Below are positions 14,184-27,300 of a stretch of DNA of 64,000 bases, in pieces; position 1 is the first letter of the stretch, and every line of letters begins with the position of its first letter. Under the pieces are notes generated by a model. It was not told where the DNA came from. It worked only from the letters and a program-made list of their open reading frames with translations, and did no database searches. A program made the position numbers and the translations under genes. The stretch lies in contig JAODUO010001189.1 in assembly GCA_025642075.2 (NCBI GenBank), forward strand, positions 51,001 through 115,000, read 5' to 3'. Source of the DNA: Ridgeia piscesae (Eukaryota > Annelida > Polychaeta > Sabellida > Siboglinidae).

Positions 14184-15317
14184 TATATATATATATATAT
14201 GTTTATTTATTTATAAATTAATTCCACAATTGAATGGTTTTCAGAGAATACTTTATATCATTATATATTAAGATAAGATAGCTTTATTGCCATGTGTTCT
14301 TATTGTAGTTACAATAAAACATTGGAATGTGTAATGATATTGGTCGTTGTGCTAGTACATTCACATGACAATACATTCACATGCACCAAATGATGATGAT
14401 AAAATATACTACTACTTTAACTAAATAAATAAGAACAATCACATAATAAGGTCCGAATAAAAAGTTTTTCTTTATAACATCGATAAATAATTGATACGAT
14501 GTAGTAGAAATATATTAGCTTAAAATGTAAAATACGAAATAAAATAATATATAATAAATTATGATAAAATATACACACTAAAAACTCATCGGAAAGAGCA
14601 ATACGTGTTTGCTGCAGGTGGGAGAAAAATCACTTCTATTTTGACAGGGCTTGAACGGCTAAGGGGAAAAAGCGAGTACTAAAGCAGTTGGTCCTGGTTT
14701 TGATGGATCTGAATTGGTGACTAGATGGAAGAGGTTCAAATAGGTCATGGGCAGGATGGGATAAATCTTGAGAGATGAGAGTGGCTCTTCCTAACAGGCG
14801 CTGCTGATACAGTATTTCAAGACTGGGAAGGTCTCTGCCGATGAAGTAGTTTTCACACCTCTGTTTAATCTGAGCATTTCCTTCTGTGTAATCGACCCAA
14901 ACGATACAGAAAATATCAGAACACTCTCGATTACAGCTCTGTAAAAGTTGAGCATGACCTGTGTGGTCAAACCAAACGATCTTAACCTTCTTAAAAAGTA
15001 CAGCCGCTGCTGGGCCTTTTTGACAATATTAACAACATTTAGCTCCCATTTAAGATTACTGGAGATTGTAGAATCGAGAAATTTGAACTGTTGGACAATT
15101 TCAACTGTCCTGCCACTGATCACAAGAGGCGAGGGAGGAGAAGATTTCTTTCTCATAAAATCCACAATCATTTCTTTCGTTTTATTTATATTAAGTTCCA
15201 GATTGTTATCGTTGCACCAACTGATGAGTTTGTTTACTTGATCCCGATATTCAGATTCATCAGAATTTGTTATTAGCCCTCTCACTGTAGTGTCATCGGC
15301 AAATAATTATATACACT

Positions 15318-15365
<48 letters not shown>

Positions 15366-18300
15366 CATACATACATTACATAGTTACGACATGTGTGGAT
15401 ACTTTTCTGCTTAAATTCTGGTAGATTATATTTATAATTTCAAGCCTACCCGGTTATGTCGATTAGTAAAGAGTTTCCCTAGCATAGCAGTGATGTCATT
15501 GCTCTGCGAATTAGGGAAACAGTTGCGGTATTCGCAGAGCAGGTAGCAGAGAACAGACTATCCAGACCATTCCACTATTATAAAATAGTGGTCTAGTATT
15601 TCTGCATTATGTAATACACACACCCTAACCCCTATTTTATAATAGTAGACTGGTCTGGATAGGCTGTGCGCACCAAAACTGACATGATTCAATTTTTCCT
15701 GTGGATGTGTAGTTCCAAGCGACGCCATTGCCTTTACTTGACACTTTTGTAATACTTTGCTTCAACTCGTCGTTGAATTTGTGCACTTGTTAATAACTAA
15801 TAATAGCTAATTAATTAGTACAAACAAGTATTGAATACAGTAATTTTATTACTCTAGTTAATTTGTTTCAAATCCATGAAAACCGTATTTTTTTAGTTAT
15901 ATAAATAAAAAATTGCCACTTTTAATCAAACTTTTATCAACAGAAAACACCAAAATGAACTAATTTTGTCATTATACAAACAACAATTGTGCTGTTTTTC
16001 CATAATAAAAAATTACCTATCACCTCATTACCTATTGCATTAATTTAAGCCTATTTGTTTCCCAAGTACCTTTTTGCTTTGGAACTCCCTCCCTCAACAT
16101 GTCGTAAATCAGAATAGCCTGAATACATCTAAGGACAATATCCAGACTTTGCACTAGTCCACATTATTTTGACATGACTAGTTCTTCTGCATGTATTAGT
16201 AGTAGTGTTTAAAATTCCTGATCACTTGCCATTTCCTTCCACCTGTATCCTCAGCAAGTTGAGGTTAGGCACATACATGACAAAGAAAAGAAACGTAGGC
16301 AGTTTCGTTGATCCCACATTGTCTGTGTCTGTGCTGTCTGAGAAAAGATGCACTGAGTATAACTAAAACTTTGATCCCTTTTATCTGGTGTCTGTGCCAG
16401 GGGAAGCAAAAGATCCCATGCAGGGAAATAAAAACTGTTGTGGACTTACTAAGTGGATGTCCATAACAGTTTTTGCTGCGTAAGTCCCTGACTCAAGTGA
16501 ACATGTTGTTTTCATCAACCCACCAATGTGTTGCACTTGTGTTACCAAATAGCGATCAGACTTCTAGAATGTCTGCCCACAAATAAAATCATCCCAAGAC
16601 AATGATCGATTATAAAAATCAAGTTGAACTTCCCATTACTATATACCTAATACATGTGCTACTGATCGATAGTCCAGTGTACTATTACATTTGGTGTACT
16701 CTTGTTTGTTTACAGGGAATCACCAAGCAGTGGCAACCTCATCACCTTTGTGCAGTTTGTCTTCATCAGCTTTGAAGGCTTATTCTTTACTTCAAAGTTT
16801 TTCACAAAAAAACCTACAATACCAATTTCGTAAGTAATACCGTGATTTGTAATGGCATGTTGTTACACTTGTAATGGCATGTTGTTACACTTGTAATGGC
16901 ATGTTGTTACACTTGTAATGACATGTTGTTACACTTGTAATGGCATGTTGTTACACTTGTAATGGCGTGTTGTTACACTTGTAATGGCATGTTGTTACAC
17001 TTGTAATGGCATGTTGTTACACTTGTACTCTTGTAGCGTCCCACATAGAAGAGTATTCCTATATCCTAAAAACATAATATGAAAGTTGGCATTGGCAAAA
17101 TCAGTATCTATAGTTTCGGTTGAAGGACTATTACTATTGTATTATTAATATTGTTTTGACAACTTAATGTGTTCATGCTAATGATTAAAATAAATTTCTG
17201 TTCCGTAAATAATTGTTGTAGCGACTGCACAAATTGATGTGCAGTTTGTGAAACGTGACACTAAAAAAATGCACATAAATTTGAGTGTACTATGCCAATG
17301 ATTCTGTGGTACCATCCAAAAGTTGAACAGCACTGCCACTTGCTAGTAATTGGTAGTTATCAATGTTTGTTATATAATGTGGGCTTCATTTGTTGTTTGT
17401 TTTGACATGTCCCCCAATTTGATATTTGTACGCCCCCCAATGTCATACTTGATTTGACACGTCCCCTTGTCTTGTTGAGCTCGTTCTCACTTGTAGAATG
17501 TTTGCCACTATGGCGTCCATGCACATGGTGGACGTGATGTACCAAAACGTCCTCCACCTCGTAAACGTCTCCATTCCCATACAGCTCATGTTGCGGTCGG
17601 TGAGTGGACAGTGTTGGCGTAGCTTGTAGACATCCAGTATGTGCTGCCTTCACCCCACTGACCGGTCACTCTCACCAGTCAGGTTGTGTGGGGTTTCATG
17701 CTAAACAGAATGCCGAAAAAATGAAAGCTTGGGAAGTTACCACAACTTGGTGGGTTTGAATTTTTAAGATGGAACATATTTATTTGACAGAATGTGAACT
17801 TTGTGAAGATTAATACTATGGTTTTATGTCAAAACGTGCTGGTAGTCATTGTTTCATCGTTATGAGGAATGGTTTTACCTTTGAAATTTCACAAAAATGT
17901 GGTGGTTTTCCAGGTTTCATTTTGAGTTGGACTTTTACTGCTGATAGTTCCATTTGTGTGCTGATGAAAAAGTCCTGATCATTAAGTGTTTGCATGACAC
18001 CATTCCCAAGGCTTTCACTCTCTTTAATTTATTGTTTGCTGAATTGTTATGGTTTGAAAGTGTTTTGATTGCTACAATAAACGGGAGTTTAGTCATCCAT
18101 GATCCAGTCACTGCAGTAACTATCATTTTGCCAATTTGATGCCAACGTATTATTTATTGCATTAATTACAAGTTTACAATCAACTTTAATATAAGTATAG
18201 CTATGGAAATGTTTGTGAAACGATCCCTTGCTGCAGTAGCCCAATAGACCAGTAGTTGTATAAAAAAATTCTCACAAATGTTGTGTTTTAACGTTTAGTT

Positions 18301-21300
18301 GTAGTAGCGGTGTTGTGGCTTTTTGGCTGTATTTTGGATGCAGTTTCATCAAACCTAATACATTCCTAACCATAAATTCTGAACCTAATATACATATTTT
18401 ACAGTATAAGTTTATAACCACGCAGTATCTCCTATATTAGTATTTCGGCAAAGGTGTGCATAGGTATTAGAGAAGAGCCAGTGTGTGTGTGAGATACAGT
18501 GGGTGTTTTGTTTGGTCGTTGGACTGTGTGTCACTCACAACAATGCCCAGCGAACTTTGATTGTATCCACAGTGAACAATAAGCACAGACTGGATGGTCA
18601 GGTTACACTAACACTGTCCACACGGGAAACCATAACCATTCTGATTGCATATGTACAACTATACATGTATACTTAAAGAAGGACACACTCTAGATTAACT
18701 TGTGTACATTTCTTCGATGTGCTTAAGTACTTCGACAAAGTACTTGTGCTGTAAACAAGCTCATGTACAGTGCTGGATATTTTGATACTTAAACAAGTAC
18801 TCACAATACATTAGGTCCGTGCTCATAGCAGTTGTAACTGTACACTACCTTCAGTCAGTACTTAGAAAGTACTCATAGTATACTAGGTCGTTACTCTAGG
18901 TTATTGCACATTACATTAGGCACATTATATTAAGTCATTACAGTACATATAATTAAGTCAGTACTTAAGTACTGTTTATTAAAATCATAATTTTACTGAA
19001 CAAATACATGATCGTAATACATATGAATGAGTTAGAATTTTATTGGTAACGGAATGTTTTATTTATAATAAAATTTAAAAAGTTTAAACCATTGTTCTGA
19101 TTGACTGAAGTCAGCCCATTTGTTAAAAAAATTGCAGGTAGCCAAAAAGGGAGCTTTCCATTGAGGTTGCATTTATGGGGGGGGGTGTAGACTTTATGAA
19201 TGGATGCATATTCAGTCCACAGGGCATTGTAAACATGTGGGTATCACACAGGTCACATGTTTTATAGGCTACAGTTACATTATCAGTACCTGTCATTAAA
19301 TCTGCTTATGAATAAACAATATCACTATGCAAAAGTACCTCACGTTGGCATGGCAGTCAGTTATCATGAAAACCAAACTTGTTACTATAAAGGTAAGCAT
19401 TTAACCAGCTATGGCCAGTCAATACTTATAAGAGTACTCACATCGCACTCAACAAGTACTTAAAGATGTAATCACAGTGCTCACAGTACGTTTTAAGAAG
19501 TACTCACATCACACAGAGTCAATATTTTAAAAAATACTGCCAACACACTCAGTCAGTACTTAAAAGCTATTCATTGCACACTACATCAGCACTTGCAAGA
19601 GTACTTTTAGCACATTAAGTCAGTACTTTTAAAGAAGTGCTTAAAGCACCCTTGGACAGTACTTGTAATAAATATTCACAACACACTAAACGTGTACTTA
19701 AAGAAGTACTCGCAGCATACTGGGCCAGTTCACAAACACATACATAGTAAATCAATACTTGAATAAGTACTGAGAGCACACTAGGTGAGTACTCAAAGAA
19801 GTACTCACAGCACACTAAGTCAGAAAGCAGTCCTCACATGTTCACAGTACACTAAGTAAGTACTTAAAGAAGAGGTACTTAAGTCAGCATGACGTTGTTG
19901 CCTTTAAGTGTTGAGTTGTTTTGCTTGTGCTTGTCACGTGTTCTGTGTTGCCTTCTCCCCTCAGGACCTACATCTTCATGGTGGCGCAGTTCTTTATTGT
20001 CAATGTTGCCAACAACTATGCACTCAACTTCAATATACCAATGCCTCTACATTTGATATTCCGATCGGTAAGTATTGCCACACATGCCTGGTTTTATCTG
20101 CGCACCTATCCAGTTACCTGTGTTACTCTCTGTGGCGAAACATGCATGTTACAGTATGAAGGCTTTCTGGTCTTAACACATTGCAGTAATATGCTGATAG
20201 TTGAAGTAAAGCTTAGGCTGTTAGTTTATGATTGTAGAGTTTAACTGTTAGTCTCATTGTATTACCCACAGTTAGATAAGTATGTTTTGGTTTATTGCAG
20301 ACGAAAGGTTAAGTAACTAGAAAATGTACAGTTTATGCTGGTAGAATGCAATATACATGCATTTATTTTATGGCTTGGTTAGCAAGATAGTATTATGTAT
20401 TTGTATCACTGGCCTTTACTCGTGTTTAAATGTACATAATGCATTTGCTTGCGAGAATAATAATAATGAGCAGCCTTCCTAGGTGAAGTATTCTTGAATA
20501 AATGTGCATGAATTGTACTTGCTATTGGTAATTATTCGGATCACAAAGCTTGCAAAATGCTTCATTTCAAAAAAAAACATTGTTTTTGTTTCAGGGGTCA
20601 TTGATAGCAAACCCTTAATCCTAGGAATAATCCTATTAAAAAAGAGGTAAGTCACCTGTACAACTTAATAATAATAATATGCTTTACCTGTATATCAAGT
20701 GCAGCACATTGATCTATGACGTTAGGACTACATAAATTCATTATTATTTTATACAACAAACATGACTGACTACTCAGTAAGCACATTTCAGCTAGTTTTG
20801 TGTAGGTTCAAAATTACCCACATTCTGTAATCCCAAGATACATGTGTAAGTGAAATGTTGGATATATTTTGGAAAAGAACAATTTACTAAAAAGAGAGTG
20901 AACTTCTGTCCGAGTACAAACATAATTTAACTTGTTTTTGTAGATGACTTAAGTAAGAAAAAAATTATGACAGACCTTGCTTCTGTAGAGATGTCAGACT
21001 AATCATATAGATATTATATTGTACAATTACAGATGTGCAGTATTCAAATTATGACATTTCTCTTCAGCTACACTGTATCAAAATACGTCTCCGTGGTGAT
21101 GATCACAGTTGGCATCATCTTGGCGACAGTTGTGTCAGCCCGAGAAGCAGTGAGTGTTGCCCTCAGATAATCTCCCTTGACAAATTTAGAATTCATAACA
21201 AAGTAGCTAGGACAGTTTCATGAAGCCACTAAGAACGTTCCCAATGCCAAGCTTGATAAGTGTCTTAGTAAATGACGCGATTTTTGTTCAGTACGCTTAC

Positions 21301-24300
21301 AAAGGAGTTTACGCAAACATATGCGGTTAAGTAATTGCATAACTTTATGTACATTTTATGAAACCAGCCCCAGCTCTCAGAAGAAGTGAGAGCAAGTGTG
21401 AAGCCATGGCCTCCTAGTGGTTAGAACATCAGACTTTCAGAGTGAGGCTGTCTGCTCCCGCATCTGAAATTCTCTATTATTCTAATTTATTAGACAGTTA
21501 TATTAAAAATATGCCTCAGTTGAAATAATCTTCCTGAACATTTAACACTACTGCTCTAATAAAAGTCAGAGCAAGTTGTGCTGGTTACATATGCGAAGCA
21601 ACCATTTGAAATACGTGGCTTGAAAAGTGAGGAGTGAAAATAATGTAAAAAAGACATTTGCCAGGTTATTTTGCCCTCTGAAGTTGGAAGGCTCTGGTGC
21701 TTGTATATAACATAATTTTGTTCTAGACTGTGACCAAATTATCTTTAATGTTGCTTTATTTGCAGAATAGTTCAGATACAAAGTTTACTGATGAGGAGAA
21801 GTTAACCAACATGCTATGGATGGTTTTTGGTATGTACTTGAACATGTGAATGTAAAATTGAAATTTGAATTGAATATGTGAATCATATGTACATAATACC
21901 AGGGGTAGTGATTATTGTGATGTGCAAAACTAATTCTTTCCACACTTAATATTAAGCTGTGTAACGTGGCGTAACTAACTGCAACTTTGCCAGCCAGGTG
22001 AACCATCTAGCATGTAGTATCGCATATGAAACACAAGTTTGTTCGAACTATAACAGCATTATTATAAAATTGTCTTGGATTCACCAGTTACAAGTGTGTA
22101 TCCCTGTCTGTATAGGTAGAACTGTTTAATGCAGCTGCTGTTTGCAGTGTAGTATTGTTGTATATAACTGTTATATACGCTCTGGGTAATTATGTTGCAT
22201 ATGTGTATGTATATTGATTTGTATGACAGATACGTTTCATTTATCTTATATTATATACTAACAAATACCCCAATAACATGTGGACACATGCCTAGTCGTA
22301 CATTAGTATGTTTCATTTTCTTTCTTCTTCTGCACATTGCATATCTTTTTATATAAATTTGGTAAACAATTATTTTAGTGGCTTCTGTGATAATAATGGT
22401 AAAGTCTTAACAGGAGTCACTGACCCATTTAGTACATAAAATTATTATTTAAAGGGCAAAAAAGGCAACGGTTTGGTGTTATGCACCTAAAAGAGTTTAC
22501 ACAAGCTAACCATTTGCATCTACAATCAAATTTTTCGCATTAGTAGTTTCCTCAGAATGTGGTGTTAAAGTGGGTAAATCAAGCTAAATCACAGAAACCA
22601 TGACTGGGCCCATCTTGGTCCATCAACCAATCAAAACCAGCTTCTATCTGCACTTTGGAAAAGTATTAGGTCATAAAGTCGTCTGCTGGTTCAGTTGTCA
22701 TAACAGAGAGCCAAGCGGTTCGCTAAAAGTGCCTTACATCGGTTTACAATGAAATCACGACAGCAATATGCCACACTGTTCCTCATAGGCTTGTTGCAAC
22801 AGTACAGTGAAAGACAGTATCAGTAAGCTGTCTTTTTGTTACCCTTTGAATCGACCAGAATTGAAACGGTAGTCCAGTGATTCGTTGGGACAGTCACAGA
22901 CACAGTGCAAATGACAGACGACTGGGTTGGATTGACCCAACTATGAAAACGACCCGCCACCTGCCACCACCTGCCAAACTCTTCTCACTTATCTTACATA
23001 CATATACATACACTACGTTATAAAATAAAATCACTTCTGTTCCTCTAACGAAGAAAATTCACGAAACAAATGTGCAGATATCGACGGCAACTTCGTTGGC
23101 CACTCTGCGGTACCGTAAAATCGCTATATAAGTTAGGTTTACACAAAATGCCGTCAGACGGCACGTTTGTGCGCGCGAATATTTATAAACTTTACTTCGA
23201 CTGCAATAGTTTAATTACTTATAAATAATATAATAATAATTAATTATTATTATCACTATGATTTGCTATTAAAAATACAATAAGAAGAAAACTACCCACA
23301 TATAATATTTTAAAATAAATAATGAAAATACATGTGTCGAAATAATTAACGAAAGTGACCTATCAGTATTAAAAAGGACCAACACAAATTCCATAACAAC
23401 AATAGTGATAAATTAATGTAAATGTAATATATAATTAAAATGGTAAAATAATTACGACGTAACAATATTTTTAATTCAGCACAACCGTTACACACACATG
23501 ATCATAAGAAAATATTAGTGAAGCTATATTTTCTACTTATGAATGATAATTTGTTATTATTTTCACCACCAGATATGTAATAATAATGATTTTTGGACAA
23601 GACACTTTATTAATTATCGGGACAATAAATCACTGAAATTTTAACAAAATATGAATATATGGGAAATACATAGTGGTAGAAAAAGAAGGTTTTGGTGCAT
23701 TTAAAAATAATAATATTAATATGTTAATGATTTGAGTTATTATTGCTAAAACATTGCTTATGTAATATAAGCTTGCATGCTCACTCACAGTACAGTACAT
23801 GCAGGATGTTTATAGAAATATTGATAAAATAAACAATGTGACTTCATTGAACAACACATAATTTCCATACCTTTTATGACTAATAGGAAATTATAGATAA
23901 TTATGCAGACACATGTATTTTTAAATATTACCTTTGGGTGGCATTCTTTTTATTGCATATACTTTAATAACGGTATGTTGTGAAGTGCCACAAACAATTA
24001 TGGATTTGGCGCTACATAAAATAAACTATTAAAATTTTAAATTTTTATATTAAATTGTTACTTTTTATCAACTCTATTAGGCCCATATCACCAAAGCGTT
24101 GCCTTTGTTAGCCGTTTACAATTTTCTGCAGACCAGTGATGCTGCTAATTATTATTATATTATTGATAATTAATTAAACTAATTCGCGCGTACAAATGCA
24201 GTAAGGTTTATAAATATTCACGCACACAACCCTGCCATCTAGCAGTATTTTGTGTAAAGCTAACTTATAATAGCGAGTTTACGGTAGCAATCTGCCGAGA

Positions 24301-27300
24301 TTTGTGCGTTTCTTTTATGAATTTTCTTGTTAGAGGAATACAAGTGATGTTTTGTAATGTAGTGTATGTGTATGTATGTAACAAATGTGAGGAGAAGTTT
24401 GGCAGCTGTTGGCGGTCGTTTTCGTGGTTAGGTCAGAAGGTAACAGATAATAATACGCATGCACAGTTCACGCTGACCAAGAAGACTTAACTATGTCATT
24501 TTGTTTCTAAAATGGCGTAGTCTATAGACGTTCTATGGCTATGTGTCCTAGATTTTTTTCTTGATAAACCACGTTACAAATATGATTGTTGTTGGAAGTT
24601 GTTACTTTTGATTAACTCTGTTAACCCCATATGGTCAGAACATTGACTTTTGTTTCCCTTTAACATAGGTATTGTATATCTGAATATACATATTTGTGTT
24701 TTATGTTGATTGTACTTGGTTCTAAGGAAACTTTCTTGATCTTGTTCTTGTTGTGTGTAGTTTCATGTGTTACAAGTGTGTATTCTTCTCTGTGTAGTGT
24801 GTAGTGTGTAGTGTGTAGGTAGAGCTGTATAATGCAGCTGCTGTGTGCAATGTATGATTGTGGTGTCTGGTGTCATTTGTTGACAAGTGTCCATTGTCTC
24901 TGTGTTCAGGTATACTGCTGCTGTTGTTTGCGCTGTACATGTCGGCCAGAATGGGGATCTACCAGGAGACTGTCTATGCACAGTTTGGCAAACATCCTTC
25001 CGAAGCACTCTTCTACAATGTAAGAGACCCTGCCAGTTGATCCTTATGTGCCAGAGTGTCGCTGTCACTATAATTAGATCAGGCTGATCTCTGGATTGCT
25101 ACTTGGTGTCCTTCACCTCTGGGGGCTGGCAATTGCAGGCACATCTTTGTAGTTGAGCTGCTTTCTGGAATTGTGGGATATGAACAATGAATGGGACAAT
25201 GAACAGCTGATTCTGTGAACTTTTCTGTGTCACGGTAATGTAACCCACAATACAACTTTCTCTTTATGTAAAAGAAAAAGTTGTTTGATGGTGGTCATTA
25301 TGTTGGCCAATATTTTAAATATATGTATAACTATTTACACGTCTAATTAATAAAAAACGCATTCTTTTTTATTAGTTAATTGGCATATGAATACAATTTG
25401 CAAAAAGACTGTGTAATCTAGGAACTGTTGTAGGCTTCTCTTAGGTGCTGTACATGGGTTTGTCATAAATGCAATGTTAAATTTATTATTGATTTAGTAT
25501 TATTTCTCAGCAGTGAGTTATAATATGATTTCACCTTTGCAGCATTTCCTTCCTCTTCCTGCATTCCTGTTTCTCTCCAAAGACATCTACAATCACATGA
25601 TCGTCTTCAGCCAATCAAGTGAGTGTCAACGATATAAAATTATGTTTTGATACTGTAGAATGTATTGATCTATGCAGACTTAAATGTATGGGCATTGGGC
25701 AAGCATGCGAGCACAGGCGCAGTGCGTACTCGCTATCTGTAAAAACAAGCCATGGTCGATCAGGTCACCACTACAAAACATTTCTAAATACTCAGATCGC
25801 AATAATCTCTTGCCATATAATAGAACAAATATTTATTTATGGCACCATATTCTTGTTTTCGTGCAGAAATGTCTATTGACGCAGCTTGAGGGTAACAAGG
25901 CGGCATCCAGTGGTGAAAGATATACAAATTTGAACAATTATTTCAAATATACCATAGTTCCATGCTCATTAAATCATGGTAACATATCCTCTAAATGTTT
26001 GGGTAATCGTTGTTAAAGTGTTTCAACCCCTTTAAGGTCAAACAAAGAGAATAAAAATGCATGTATGATTTTTATTATCTGAATAAATTTTCTCCAGTTT
26101 ACTATGGTAAACTGGAGAAAATTAATTCAGATAATAAAAATCATCACCTCATTACTTAGCTCAATTTGGCTCATTTGCAAGGGTGACCTTAATAGTGAGG
26201 TTCCACTGTATTGTCTGACTGTTGCATTTAATCTGCAGCTCTGTACGTTGTGATTGATGCTGTTACATTCTAGATTAACCAGTGCCTTGTGTTGTGTCTG
26301 CTTTCAGCACCAATTGTTCTGCCGTTTCTGGGCATTGCTGTGCCGAAACTGTGGCTGTTTCTCATTGGGAACACCCTCACCCAGTATCCTTTGTCCACTG
26401 AGTAGCTCCCAGACACATACTCGAGGGGATTCTTATGCATAACAAAAACATTAAAATATGTACATATACCGTATTACATGTATCCCTAATAGACGCGCAC
26501 TACCTAATAGACGCCCACCCCCATTTTTAGAGGTGAAATAATCCATGAAAATTTCTTTAAGTGATGCAAAAATACAACAGAGTGAACGCTACAATTATTA
26601 GCAAAGATGGCACCCAGACTAATGCTATTCGAAAATAACAATTGTGGGTAGGGCAACCGAACCGTTGCTGGCGAGACTTTTGTAAGTAAAGTCGCGCCTC
26701 GTTATAACGCGGTAGTTGGGGTCCATGAAATGGAACCGCGTTGTAAACGAGGCGCGTTATAGATTATATTCCGCCAGGGGCGCCACCACCCACAAAACGC
26801 CACAACAGCAACCGAAGCCAATGTGCTTGTTGCGCGGTGTATGCGTGATTTATAAAACTAACGGACATTGAAACCAACGTAAATGTGTATTACGTTAAAG
26901 TAATATACACTGTCGAATGTTGAACTGAATACATCTTGCGAATGTTGTACAGTTTTGAAATAAATTCAGAGCCAACGCGCCTCGTCTGGCGATGCGAACT
27001 GAGGCGGAGCGATAACACAGTACGCGGTCGCGGTCTAAAATAACCTTGAACTCAGCAGCCGAAACGCACAAATGAATTGACATGTTGCCGAAGTCGGTCA
27101 AATATTAATACTTATACTAGTTGCGCTCACTATTGGCTTAATTTCATCTTTTAATCAATCCCAAAATATAAATTTAGGTCGCACATTTACCGTGCCGATT
27201 TATAATGCAATTCACGGTGGTTCGAGGCTACCGCGGTTTACACGCAGTTGACGAATGCGTATATTTGCGCACAAGTAAATGTTTTTTCGTATACGTAGTG

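Noticed and set aside
17360..17653. 97-residue minus-strand ORF
   Set aside because: It is the antisense shadow of the alternative exon 3 of SLC35B4, which has splice sites and homology on the plus strand.
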